NCBI GenBank assembly: GCA_030066085.1 | Contig: JASJCI010000017.1 | Span: 1 to 64,000 of the forward strand | Length of the DNA: 64,000 bases | Direction of reading: 5' to 3' | Origin: Gammaproteobacteria bacterium | GTDB taxonomy: Bacteria > Pseudomonadota > Gammaproteobacteria > GCA-001735895 | In this document: positions 30,696 through 39,501 of the stretch, one piece after another | Numbering within the stretch: position 1 is the first letter of the stretch | How the letters are laid out: every line of letters starts with the position of its first letter | Made by a program: the position numbers and the translations under genes | Notes under the pieces: model-generated | The model's input: the letters and a program-made list of their open reading frames with translations, nothing else | Database searches by the model: none | Told to the model about the DNA's origin: nothing

Positions 30696-33068
30696 ATGAA
30701 CAGCGATGAACTGCAGCGTCTCGTAAGCGAACACCTCGGCGGCTGCACCTGGTGGATGGATTTCGAGCGCAACCAAATCCACTACAGCGACGAGTTTTTC
30801 GCGTTACTCGGCTACGCGCCCGGGGAGGTTGTGGTGGAAACCGAATGGGTAGCGAACAATATTCACCCCGAGGAGCTGGACACCTGGCGCGAGTCCTTCC
30901 TGCGCAGCGTCCAGGGCCGCAGCCGTTTTTTCGATTGTGAACTGCGGTTTCGGCACAAGCTTGGACACTACCTCTGGATACAGACTCGCGGTACGGTCGT
31001 CGAGCGCGATGCAGCCGGTCGCGCGCGCCGCATCGACGGGATCGTGTTCGACATCAGCGAGCGTATGGCCGCCAAGGAGAGCGAAACCCGCTATCGCCTG
31101 CTGCTGGACAATATTCCGGATGCCATCTCGCTCAAGGACCGCGATGGTCGCTACCTCTACATCAACCGCCAGTTCGAGTCCTGGCTCGGTCGGCCGTCCT
31201 GGCAGATTCACGGCCTGACCGCGAGCGAGATTTTTCCCACTCGCGAGGGTGAACTCGACCTGCTGCGTCAGCACGAAGAGCGGGTGTGGCAAGCTGGCGA
31301 GACGATATCGATGGAGCGTGATTTTCCGCGTACGCCGGACGGTCGCGAGCGCAAGGCGCTGATCACCAAGTTCCCGGTATTCGACGATGCCGGCAACGTA
31401 CTCGCGATCGGAACCACCAATACCGATGTTACCGAACGGGTGGAAGCCCGCGAGGCGCTGGTGCGCGGCGAGCAGCGCTATCGAACCCTGTTCGAATCGG
31501 CGCCGGTGGTGCTCGCCGAAACCGACTGGTCTGGCGCGCGCGATATTGTCGATCAACTGCGTGCGCAGGGTATAAGCGACATGCGTCAGCACCTGCTCGA
31601 TCATCCCGAACTGTTGCGCCGGCAGGACCAGGCCATGCGCGTGCTCAACGTCAACAGCGAGGCCGTGCGTGTATTCGGTGCCACTGACGCGCGCGCGCTG
31701 ATCGAATACGCGGAAAGCGAGCTCAGCGACGTTCAGCGCGCTTCCCTGATCGATGAAATCGCCAACCTGGCGAGCGGTGATCGCCGTTCGGTAATCCGGG
31801 GTCAGAATTTCCGCCTCGACGGCAGCCCGTTCCCGGTGATTCGCGTTGCCGAGCGCCACGGTGTCGATGACGACGACTGGTCGCAGGTCCTGATAACCGT
31901 GCGCGATACCAGCGTCGAGGAAGCCGTGCGCATGAGCGAGGTGCGCTATCGTCGCCTGTTCGAAACCGCGCCGGTGGCGCTGTTCGAGTCGGACTGGTCG
32001 AGAGGCAAGCGCCTGGTCGACGATCTGCGCGCGCAGGGCATAGACGATATCGAGCAATACCTGCTCGACCGGCCGCGCCTGCTGGCGCGCCGCGACCAGG
32101 CGCTGCAGCTGATCAACTGCAATCGCGAAGCCATGGATATGTACCGGGTCGATTCGCATGCAGCGCTGTGCGACCTGATCGAGGGTGAAATGACGGCCGA
32201 GCAGCGCCATTCGATGGTGCGCGCGCTGGTGACCTTTGCCGGCGGCAATCGGCGCTGCAGCATCCGCACCCTGAGCCGGCGCGGCGATGGCGAAGCGTTT
32301 CACATGCTGCGCGACTCGGAATTGATCAGCAGCGACCGCGAGGACTGGTCGCGGGTACTGACCTCGATTCACGATCTTTCCCCCGAAGTCGAGGCCGCGC
32401 AGCGCCTGCAGCGCTACCAGGAGGATCTGCGCACGCTGGCGGGCCAGATTTCACTGGCCGAAGAGAGTGAACGGCGGCGTATTTCGTCCGAGCTGCACGA
32501 CGGTACCATCCAGAACCTCGTGCTGGCGCGGATTTATCTCGAAACCCTGAAGCGCTCGCTGCAGTCGGTCGAGGACGAGCGCCTCGCGGGTGAAATCAAC
32601 GAGCTGCTGCAGCGCTCGCTGCAGGAAACCCGCTCGCTGATATTCGAGATCAGCCCGCCCGTGCTGTACGAACTCGGCCTCGAGGCGGCGATCGAATGGC
32701 TGGCGGATCACTACCGGCAGCGCAGCGGGCTCGAGATCCTGGTGCATGCGGACGACCGGCAGGCCACCCTGTCCGACGAGCTCAGGATCGTGCTGTTCCA
32801 GGCCGCGCGTGAACTGCTGATCAACGTGCTCAAGCACGCGCAGGCGTCGCGGGTCGCTATCGGTCTGCAGCACGGCCCGCACGGGATCGAACTGACCATC
32901 GAGGACGATGGCCGGGGATTCGATTCCGAGGGTGCCGCGTCCCGACCCGCCAGCGAGGGCGGCTTCGGCCTGTTCAGTATCCGCGAGCGGCTCAAGCTGC
33001 TGGGTGCGGAGCTGAATGTCTCCTCGTCAAGCAAAGGCACCAGGATCAGGATTCACGCGCCGACCTGA
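30696..33068 (+). CDS. Four-PAS sensor histidine kinase, NarX/HisKA_3 type
   Basis: About 790 residues from the ATG at 30696 (an upstream ATG at 30657 would add 13). Four PAS-like sensors come first: two ordinary ones (W-W-M-D-F...I-V-F-D-I-S-E-R, and Y-R-L-L-L-D-N-I-P-D-A), then two that are duplicates of each other, beginning R-Y-R-T-L-F-E-S-A-P and R-Y-R-R-L-F-E-T-A-P and sharing a D-W-S...D-L-R-A-Q-G-I segment. The kinase core has H601 in S-S-E-L-H-D-G-T-I-Q (HisKA_3) and a HATPase with N-V-L-K-H-A and D-D-G-R-G-F. No membrane span, so it senses a cytoplasmic signal. Its probable partner is the receiver at 30219. Confidence 0.9.
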   Translation: MNSDELQRLVSEHLGGCTWWMDFERNQIHYSDEFFALLGYAPGEVVVETEWVANNIHPEELDTWRESFLRSVQGRSRFFDCELRFRHKLGHYLWIQTRGTVVERDAAGRARRIDGIVFDISERMAAKESETRYRLLLDNIPDAISLKDRDGRYLYINRQFESWLGRPSWQIHGLTASEIFPTREGELDLLRQHEERVWQAGETISMERDFPRTPDGRERKALITKFPVFDDAGNVLAIGTTNTDVTERVEAREALVRGEQRYRTLFESAPVVLAETDWSGARDIVDQLRAQGISDMRQHLLDHPELLRRQDQAMRVLNVNSEAVRVFGATDARALIEYAESELSDVQRASLIDEIANLASGDRRSVIRGQNFRLDGSPFPVIRVAERHGVDDDDWSQVLITVRDTSVEEAVRMSEVRYRRLFETAPVALFESDWSRGKRLVDDLRAQGIDDIEQYLLDRPRLLARRDQALQLINCNREAMDMYRVDSHAALCDLIEGEMTAEQRHSMVRALVTFAGGNRRCSIRTLSRRGDGEAFHMLRDSELISSDREDWSRVLTSIHDLSPEVEAAQRLQRYQEDLRTLAGQISLAEESERRRISSELHDGTIQNLVLARIYLETLKRSLQSVEDERLAGEINELLQRSLQETRSLIFEISPPVLYELGLEAAIEWLADHYRQRSGLEILVHADDRQATLSDELRIVLFQAARELLINVLKHAQASRVAIGLQHGPHGIELTIEDDGRGFDSEGAASRPASEGGFGLFSIRERLKLLGAELNVSSSSKGTRIRIHAPT

Positions 33069-33090
33069 CCTCGAAGCCATCGTCGCGCTT

Positions 33091-33111
33091 TCGTCACTGT
33101 ACTTGTGACGA
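33091..33111. terminator. Hairpin after the sensor kinase gene
   Basis: TCGTCAC-TGTACTT-GTGACGA, perfect seven-base arms, 22 bases after the kinase stop and 79 before the next start, followed by CTTTGTGTG. It could be a weak terminator or, given its symmetry, an operator for the TRAP transporter operon. Confidence 0.4.
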
Positions 33112-33189
33112 CTTTGTGTGTATATAGATCCGGGACTCGACTGCCCCTCTGACCATAAGCGGTATCTCGAACCGCCATCATCGCGACCG

Positions 33190-34038
33190 ATGCCAAGATT
33201 CCTGTTGATTTCCTGTTGCCTCGTCATGCTCGGCGGTTGCGCGAGCATGATCAGTTCGGCAACCTCCGGCCTGGCCGACAATATCAGCCAGGCCATCCTG
33301 AACCAGAACGATCCCGCGACGGTGCGCGACGGGGCGCCGGCCTATCTGCTGATGATCGATGGCCTGATCGAGGGTGACCCGGACAACGATGCCCTGCTGC
33401 TAGCCGGTGCAAAACTGTACGGATCCTATGCCACGGCCTTCATCGAGGATGCCGAGCGCGCACGGCGGCTGGCAAGGAAGTCGCTGGACTATGCGCGCCG
33501 CGCACTGTGTCGGCGCGATCCCGATCTGTGCGCCGCCAGCGAGCAGCGCCTGCCCGAGTTCGAGGCGAGCCTGGCGCGAGCCGACGCGCGCGATTTGCCG
33601 GCGCTTTACGCCTATGCCGTAGCCTGGGCCGGCTGGATCCAGCTCAACAGCGAGGACTGGAACGCGATCGCCGAATTGCCCAAGGTTACGGCTGCGTTCG
33701 AACGCTGCATCGCGCTCGACGAAACCCACGACCGCGGTGGGGCGCACCTGTATCTCGGTGTGATTCGTTCCCTGCGCCCGCCCGCGCTCGGTGGCAAACC
33801 GGAAATGGCCCGGCAACATTTCGAACGCGCGATCGAGCTCTCGGACGGCGAAAACCTGATGGCACGGGTACTGATGGCCCGGCACTACGCGCGCATGGTG
33901 TTCGACCGGGAGCTGCATGACCAACTGTTGACTTCAGTTCGCGAGGATACCGCCGAATACCCTGGATATGTCCTGAGCAACGCGCTCGCGCGCGACCAGG
34001 CGGTAGCCCTGCTCGCTGAATCGGACGACTTTTTTTGA
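33190..34038 (+). CDS. TatT-type lipoprotein of TRAP transporter (T component)
   Basis: 282-residue lipoprotein of the TAtT family. The signal ends in the lipobox L-G-G-C (C18 or so), giving a lipid anchor. The rest is helical and repeat-like (R-R-L-A-R-K-S-L-D-Y-A-R-R-A-L; A-F-E-R-C-I-A-L-D; H-F-E-R-A-I-E-L), as in the TPR-fold trimer of Treponema TatT, which docks to the substrate-binding protein. The ATG at 33190 is the only start that gives a clean lipoprotein signal. It precedes DctP, DctQ and DctM genes and is their accessory subunit. Confidence 0.85.
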   Translation: MPRFLLISCCLVMLGGCASMISSATSGLADNISQAILNQNDPATVRDGAPAYLLMIDGLIEGDPDNDALLLAGAKLYGSYATAFIEDAERARRLARKSLDYARRALCRRDPDLCAASEQRLPEFEASLARADARDLPALYAYAVAWAGWIQLNSEDWNAIAELPKVTAAFERCIALDETHDRGGAHLYLGVIRSLRPPALGGKPEMARQHFERAIELSDGENLMARVLMARHYARMVFDRELHDQLLTSVREDTAEYPGYVLSNALARDQAVALLAESDDFF

Positions 34039-34053
34039 GGAACCATACGGGTA

Positions 34054-35091
34054 ATGATGCGTTCCAATGATCGAACTATGGACAAGTTGATGAAACCTTC
34101 GACCCTCTTGCTCGGCCTGTTGCTTCTCGCCCTGGCGCCATCCGGCCCGGCACTGGCCAAGACGCTCAAGATTGCTACCGTGGCGCCGGCCGGGACGGTC
34201 TGGATGAAGGAACTGAAGGCCGGCGCCGGGGCGATCCGGGAGCGTACCGACGGGCGCGTCAAGATCAAGTTTTACCCGGGCGGCGTGATGGGTAACGACC
34301 AGTCCGTGCACCGCAAGATCAAGATCGGCCAGCTGCACGGAGGGGCTTTCACCCCCGGCGGCCTCGCGCAAATACATCCGGTCATCCAGTCGCTGAGCCT
34401 GCCGATGCTGTTCAACTCCTACGCCGAGGTCGACTTCGTGCGCGCGCGAGTCGACCCGATCATCAAGCAGGTAATGGAAGACAGCGGTTTCGTCATTCTC
34501 GGTATTTCGGAGGCCGGGTTCGCGCGGATACTGTCGAAACGGCCGATGCAGGATCTCGAAACCATTCGCGCCAGCAAGGTCTGGGTGCCCGAAGGCGACC
34601 CGCTTAGCGAGGTCGTGTTCAATGCGCTCGGTATCAACCCGATCCCGCTGCCGATTGCCGACGTCTACACCGGCCTGCAAACCGGCCTGATCGAAACCAT
34701 CGCGATCAACCCGGCAGCCGCGATCGCGCTGCAGTGGCACACCAGTACCGCCTACATGACCGAGGTGTTCGTCAGCTACATTATCGGTACCCTGGCGGTG
34801 CAGAAGAAGGCCTTCGACCGTCTGCGGGCCGAAGACCAGGCAATCGTGCGCGAGGAAATGGCGGCGACGTTCGCGCGCCTCGACCAGATCAACCGCGCCG
34901 ACAATATCGCCGCGCGCGCGGCGCTCGAAAACCAGGGCGTTACCATTCTCGAACCGGGCCCGGGTGAACTCGCACGCTGGAAGTCGATATCGGACGCATC
35001 GATCCGCGAAATGATCGACTCGGGGGTCGTGGTCGGCGACGTCGTAAACCAGCTCCTCGAAATTCTCGAAACGTTTCGCAACAACCAGTAA
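34054..35091 (+). CDS. TRAP transporter substrate-binding protein, DctP family
   Basis: 345-residue periplasmic solute receptor. Signal peptide M-K-P-S-T-L-L-L-G-L... to A-L-A near residue 35, from the first ATG, which has GAGGAA ahead; later ATGs at 34078 and 34090 are alternatives. Mature protein begins K-T-L-K-I-A-T-V-A-P-A-G-T-V-W and contains I-K-I-G-Q-L-H-G-G-A-F-T and the characteristic G-L-I-E-T. The ligand is not predictable; DctP members bind carboxylates and related anions, and the T component subset often binds lipophilic ligands. Second gene of TatT-P-Q-M. Confidence 0.92.
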   Translation: MMRSNDRTMDKLMKPSTLLLGLLLLALAPSGPALAKTLKIATVAPAGTVWMKELKAGAGAIRERTDGRVKIKFYPGGVMGNDQSVHRKIKIGQLHGGAFTPGGLAQIHPVIQSLSLPMLFNSYAEVDFVRARVDPIIKQVMEDSGFVILGISEAGFARILSKRPMQDLETIRASKVWVPEGDPLSEVVFNALGINPIPLPIADVYTGLQTGLIETIAINPAAAIALQWHTSTAYMTEVFVSYIIGTLAVQKKAFDRLRAEDQAIVREEMAATFARLDQINRADNIAARAALENQGVTILEPGPGELARWKSISDASIREMIDSGVVVGDVVNQLLEILETFRNNQ

Positions 35092-35109
35092 GGCTGGCAG
35101 CAAGGCCGG

Positions 35110-35613
35110 ATGCAAAACTGGATCAAGCGGCTTCACCTCGTCGAGGACACGCTGCTCGTCGTCCTGTTGAGCGCAATGCTCGTGCTTGCGGGCCTGCAGA
35201 TCCTGTTGCGCAACCTGTTCGATTCGGGCCTGTTGTGGGTCGATCCGTTACTGCGTGTGCTGGTATTGTGGCTGGGGTTGATCGGCGCGACGGTCGCGAC
35301 CCGGGATAACAAGCACATTCGCATCGACCTGCTGTCGCGTTTTTTCGCGCGCAACACCCACCGGCTGATCCAGGCCGGCGTTGGCCAGGTCAGCGCCTGG
35401 ACCTGTCTCGTGATCGCCTGGTACGGGATGTCATGGGTGCGCATGGACTATCTCGACGGCTTTGCCGGCGTCGCCGGTATCCCGGCCTGGATGCTGGAAA
35501 TCATCGTGCCGCTGTCGTTCGGGCTGATCGGCCTGCGCTACCTGTGGATGTCGGTTGGCTGGTTACGGCTGTACTTTCGCCATCGTGCGGTCGAGCGGCG
35601 GAGGCGGACATGA
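35110..35613 (+). CDS. TRAP transporter small membrane subunit, DctQ family
   Basis: 167 residues, four membrane spans. Conserved phrases: L-Q-I-L-L-R-N-L-F near 30, W-V-D-P-L-L-R-V-L-V-L-W-L-G, D-N-K-H-I-R-I-D near 76 and a last span with P-L-S-F-G-L-I-G-L-R-Y. Its TGA overlaps the ATG of DctM (ATGA at 35610-35613). Confidence 0.92.
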   Translation: MQNWIKRLHLVEDTLLVVLLSAMLVLAGLQILLRNLFDSGLLWVDPLLRVLVLWLGLIGATVATRDNKHIRIDLLSRFFARNTHRLIQAGVGQVSAWTCLVIAWYGMSWVRMDYLDGFAGVAGIPAWMLEIIVPLSFGLIGLRYLWMSVGWLRLYFRHRAVERRRRT

Positions 35614-36884
35614 GTTTCGCCGCGCCGCTGCTGTTGCTGCTCGCGATCCTGCGCACGCCGCTGTTCGTGGTGATCGCGCTGAGCGCGATGATCGGATTCT
35701 ACAGTGTCGATGTCGACCTGTCGGTTATCAGTATCGAGGTTTACCGGCTTGCCGAGATGCCGGTGATGATCGCCATTCCGCTGTTCACGTTCGCCGGTTA
35801 CCTGCTCGGCGAAGGCAACGCGTCGACCCGCCTGGTGAACCTCAGCAACGCGTTGCTCGGCTGGCTGCCGGGTGGCCTCGCGATCGTCGCCATTTTCGTC
35901 TGCGCGCTGTTTACCGCCTTTACCGGCGCCTCGGGAATTACCATCGTCGCGCTCGGTGGCCTGCTGTACCCGGCGCTGAAACAGGCCGGTTACAGCGAGA
36001 ACTTCAATCTCGGGCTGCTGACCAGCTCGGGCAGTCTCGGCCTGCTGTTCGCGCCGTCGTTACCGTTGATCCTGTACGGCGTGGTCGCGCAGCAGCTCGA
36101 CCTCGACGAGGCGGTCAGTATCGGCGACCTGTTTCTCGCCGGTATCTTCCCCGGCCTGCTGATGCTGGTGATGCTGTCGCTGTACTCGATGCTGCAGCCC
36201 CGTCAGCGCGCGGAGCGGCAGGCCTTCGACACGCGCACCGCGCTGGCCGCGATCGCGGCGGCGAGGTGGGAAATCCCGTTGCCCCTGATCGTGCTCGGCG
36301 GTATCTACGGCGGGTACTTCGCGGTCTCCGAAGCCGCCGCGGTAACCGCCCTGTACGTGCTCGTGGTCGAGGTGCTGATCATTCGCGAGATTGGCTTGCG
36401 CGATCTGCCGCGCATCATGCGTGACGCGATGATGCTGGTCGGCGGCATCATGATCATCCTCGGCGTGTCGCTGGCCTCGACCAATTTCATGATCGATGCC
36501 GATATTCCGACCCGCCTGTTCGAGTTCGTGCAGCGCCACGTCGACGAGAAGCTGACCTTCCTGATCCTGCTCAACCTGTTCCTGCTCGTGCTCGGCATGA
36601 TGCTCGATATCTTTTCCGCGATCGTCATCATCGTGCCGATCATCCTGCCCATCGCGGTCGGCTACGGCATTCACCCCGTGCATCTCGGCATCGTGTTCCT
36701 CGCCAACATGCAGCTCGGCTATTTCACGCCGCCGGTCGGCATGAACCTGTTCATCGCCAGCTACCGCTTCGACAAGCCGGTCATGCTGCTGTACCGCGCG
36801 ACCATACCGTTTTTTGTCGTGCTACTGATATCGGTGTTGATCATCACCTACTGGCCGACCCTGAGCCTCGGCCTGTTGCGCTAG
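35610..36884 (+). CDS. TRAP transporter large permease, DctM family
   Basis: 424 residues, about twelve membrane spans. It drives sodium- or proton-coupled uptake of the ligand delivered by the DctP protein. Landmark phrases: P-V-M-I-A-I-P-L-F-T-F-A-G near 50, F-T-G-A-S-G-I-T-I-V-A-L-G-G near 107, S-S-G-S-L-G-L-L-F-A-P-S-L-P near 135 and Q-L-G-Y-F-T-P-P-V-G-M-N near 370. Start chosen at the ATG overlapping DctQ's stop. The last gene of the operon. Confidence 0.93.
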   Translation: MSFAAPLLLLLAILRTPLFVVIALSAMIGFYSVDVDLSVISIEVYRLAEMPVMIAIPLFTFAGYLLGEGNASTRLVNLSNALLGWLPGGLAIVAIFVCALFTAFTGASGITIVALGGLLYPALKQAGYSENFNLGLLTSSGSLGLLFAPSLPLILYGVVAQQLDLDEAVSIGDLFLAGIFPGLLMLVMLSLYSMLQPRQRAERQAFDTRTALAAIAAARWEIPLPLIVLGGIYGGYFAVSEAAAVTALYVLVVEVLIIREIGLRDLPRIMRDAMMLVGGIMIILGVSLASTNFMIDADIPTRLFEFVQRHVDEKLTFLILLNLFLLVLGMMLDIFSAIVIIVPIILPIAVGYGIHPVHLGIVFLANMQLGYFTPPVGMNLFIASYRFDKPVMLLYRATIPFFVVLLISVLIITYWPTLSLGLLR

Positions 36885-36909
36885 CGTTTGACTGCGGCGA
36901 CGAGCGGAT

Positions 36910-37851
36910 TCAGAGGCGAAAGTAGCGAAAGCACTCGGGTTCGACCCGTGCCCAGCCCCGATCGAATATGTCCGCGATCGCCGCGGGCAGGGGAGCGGCA
37001 TCGGCGCAGGCCTGCAGGTTGGCGTCGAGGTGGGCGATCTTGCTTGCGCCGAGGATGATTGCATCGCCGCGCGCGGCCTCGAGCATCGAATGCTGCGTGA
37101 GCCAGGCAAATGCTGCTTGCAGCGGTGTTCGCCCGGCTGCCTCGCAGGCCGGGATCAATTCGTCGATGACCTCGAGATACTCGGGTTTCCAGTAGCGTTC
37201 GCGGTAATTTTTTCGGCGCGCGAAACGGCCGGTTTCCGGCGGCGCCTGCGCGGTCCGGTGCTTGCCGCTGAGCAGGCCGCCAGCCAGGGGATTGTAGGCG
37301 TAGAACGCGATATCGAAATAGCGCAGGCAGGCGAACAGCTCGCGTTCGACGTCGCGGGTCAGCGCGTTGTACATGCCCTGGTAGACGCTGGGCAGCATCC
37401 AGCCCTCGGCGCGGCAGATCTCGACGATCTCGGCAACCTGCCAGGCGGCGTAGTTGCTGAGGCCAAAACGCCGAAAGCGCCCCGCCCGGTGCCAGTCGAA
37501 CACGCGCGCCAGCGTGTCGCGGATCGGCGTGTTCGGATCGGGTGAATGCAGGTAAAGCAGGTCGATGCGCTCGCGACCGAGGCGTTCGAGCGAGCTCGAA
37601 AACTGGCGCTCGATCGCGGCGGGCTGCAGGCCCTGCTCGTTCCACGGGTTGACCTTGGTCGCAATCGGATGGTCGTCTTCGCGCGCGGGCGGCAGCAGCT
37701 CCCCGAGCATCGTCTCGCTGCGACCATCACTATAAGCATAAGCGGTATCGACCTCGTGTTGCCCGGCCATGCCGAAACTGCGCAGCATCGCGGCCGCATC
37801 CCCGCTGTCCGTCTGCTCGCCAAAGGTCATGCTGCCGAGTACGAGTTTCAT
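36910..37851 (-). CDS. Aldo/keto reductase
   Basis: 313-residue NADPH-dependent reductase of the AKR superfamily, nearest in style to aflatoxin-aldehyde reductases (AKR7). Catalytic tetrad D35, Y40, K66 and H102 (V-D-T-A-Y-A-Y, A-T-K-V-N, Y-L-H-S-P-D). The ATG at 37849-37851 has AGGAGG upstream. Last gene of the minus-strand operon TetR - 2OG dioxygenase - SDR - AKR; probably reduces or interconverts an aldehyde or keto product of that route. Confidence 0.88.
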   Translation of the reverse strand: MKLVLGSMTFGEQTDSGDAAAMLRSFGMAGQHEVDTAYAYSDGRSETMLGELLPPAREDDHPIATKVNPWNEQGLQPAAIERQFSSSLERLGRERIDLLYLHSPDPNTPIRDTLARVFDWHRAGRFRRFGLSNYAAWQVAEIVEICRAEGWMLPSVYQGMYNALTRDVERELFACLRYFDIAFYAYNPLAGGLLSGKHRTAQAPPETGRFARRKNYRERYWKPEYLEVIDELIPACEAAGRTPLQAAFAWLTQHSMLEAARGDAIILGASKIAHLDANLQACADAAPLPAAIADIFDRGWARVEPECFRYFRL

Positions 37852-37865
37852 GCCTGCCTCCTGCT

Positions 37866-38642
37866 TCATATGGTCGAATATCCGCCGTCGACCATGTAGA
37901 TCCCCCCGCTGCAGTAAGCCGATGCATCGGCGGCGAGATAGACCGCGAGTCCGACCAGGTCGTCCGGTTCGCCGAGACGCCCCAGCGGTATTTTCTGTTC
38001 GAAGCGGGAGCGGGTGGTTTCGTCGCCCCAAAGCGCCTCGCTGAAACGGGTTTTGATCAGGCCGGGGCAGATGGCGTTGCAGCGAATGCCGTCGGCACCC
38101 CAGTCCTGCGCCATGGCCCGGGTCAGGTTGATCAGGGCCGCCTTGCTGACGCTGTAGAGACCGATGCCGGTCTCGGGGCGCAGGCCCCCGATCGAGCTGA
38201 TGTGCATGATCGAGCCGCCGCCGCGTTCACGCATGATCGGTCGCACCAGCTTGCCGAGTTCGAACGGGCCGCGCAGGTTGACGTCGAAAATCTTGTCGTA
38301 GGCGCGGCTGTCGCTATCCTGCAGCGGCCCGTAAACCGGGTTGGCGGCGGCATTGTTGACCAGGATATCGATGCCGCCGTAACGCTGCCGACAAAACCCG
38401 ACCAGCTGTTCGAGGTCGTCGATCACGCCGGTGTTGGCGGCGCAGGCGGCAGCGTCGTAGCCCTGGTCGATCAGCGCCCGCGCCACGTCGTCGACGGCTG
38501 CCTGCTTGCGACTGCTGACCACGACCTGCGCACCAAAAGCCGCCAGCCCGCGGGCCATGGCCGCGCCTATACCCTTGCTTGCACCGGTGACCAGCGCTAC
38601 CTTGCCGTCGAGACGAAACAGCCCGGAGTAATCGCCGTCCAT
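37866..38642 (-). CDS. Short-chain dehydrogenase/reductase (SDR)
   Basis: 258 residues, classical SDR. Cofactor motif T-G-A-S-K-G-I-G near residue 19, N-N-A-A near 92, catalytic Ser in H-I-S-S-I-G-G and Y-S-V-S-K near 165. A-V-N residues after the first strand (S-R-K) suggest NADP preference. It starts four bases after the 2OG dioxygenase stop, and the AKR follows, so it acts in the same pathway. Confidence 0.9.
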   Translation of the reverse strand: MDGDYSGLFRLDGKVALVTGASKGIGAAMARGLAAFGAQVVVSSRKQAAVDDVARALIDQGYDAAACAANTGVIDDLEQLVGFCRQRYGGIDILVNNAAANPVYGPLQDSDSRAYDKIFDVNLRGPFELGKLVRPIMRERGGGSIMHISSIGGLRPETGIGLYSVSKAALINLTRAMAQDWGADGIRCNAICPGLIKTRFSEALWGDETTRSRFEQKIPLGRLGEPDDLVGLAVYLAADASAYCSGGIYMVDGGYSTI

Positions 38643-38646
38643 GAGG

Positions 38647-39501
38647 TCAGTCTACCAGGCCGTCGGCGCGCACCCGTCTCTGCAGGTGCGCATCGGTGAT
38701 CTTGCCGTAGAGATTCTGCACCCGCTCCCTGCTGCCGATCATCCCGGGCTGTTCGGCGAATGACATGATCAGCAGCAGGCGATCGGTGGCGCCGGTGTTT
38801 GCGGTAACCTGGTGCAGCGAGAATCGCCCGAGAAAAAACTGCAGGTCACCGGCATCGAGCTCCAGCCGCCGCACGCGGCTGCGATCGCCGTCGAGGACCT
38901 GGCCGACCTCCGCGTAACACTCGTCGTCGGTGCTGCGCAAATTGGGGACATACTCGAAATGACCGCCGGTTTCGGCCGGGCGCAGCAGCATCGTAATCGT
39001 GAATTCATTGGTATCGAAGTGCCAGTTGAACTGCTGGCCGGGCGCGCCGACGTTGACGATCATGTTCGATACCGGGTCTTCGTAGATATACAGCTCCGGC
39101 TTGCCGAGACAGTCGGCGAGAAAGCTTTTCAGCGGATCCCAGTAATACAGGCGGCGCGCGGTGGTCTCCGCGTCGAACAGGTCGGCGGTAACGAAGCCGT
39201 TGCTGCGCGGCATGAAACGATTGATCGGATGATCTTCGGGGTAGGCGGGATCGCCGTCGTTGAGATAGACGTTGCACAGGCTGCGCGGCGAGTAATAGGC
39301 CTGCGCCTTGCGACTCTCGGCTTCGGCGGTCAGCGCGGCGAGTCCGGCCGGGCTGAAGAAGCCGCGCAGCACGGCGCAGCCGTCGTCGGCTAGTTCGGCC
39401 CTGACCTGGTCGACCACGGCCTGCCGGCGGGGATCGTGCGTACGGTCGATCGGGTAACGCCCGGCATCGATGATGTCGCGGTATTCGAGCGGGTTGGTCA
39501 T
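38647..39501 (-). CDS. 2-oxoglutarate/Fe(II) dioxygenase-like protein
   Basis: 284 residues with a double-stranded beta-helix iron site: H161-F-D163 (F-N-W-H-F-D-T-N-E-F), distal H230 (F-S-L-H-Q-V-T) and a 2OG-binding Arg near 241 (T-D-R). The E-F-T-I-T-M-L-L strand is typical. Similar to the HalD/ArpA-type group of hydroxylases; substrate unknown. Its ATG (39499-39501) overlaps the TetR stop codon as ATGA. With a BetI-like regulator and two dehydrogenases, it could start breakdown of a small amine or osmolyte, which is inference. Confidence 0.88.
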   Translation of the reverse strand: MTNPLEYRDIIDAGRYPIDRTHDPRRQAVVDQVRAELADDGCAVLRGFFSPAGLAALTAEAESRKAQAYYSPRSLCNVYLNDGDPAYPEDHPINRFMPRSNGFVTADLFDAETTARRLYYWDPLKSFLADCLGKPELYIYEDPVSNMIVNVGAPGQQFNWHFDTNEFTITMLLRPAETGGHFEYVPNLRSTDDECYAEVGQVLDGDRSRVRRLELDAGDLQFFLGRFSLHQVTANTGATDRLLLIMSFAEQPGMIGSRERVQNLYGKITDAHLQRRVRADGLVD

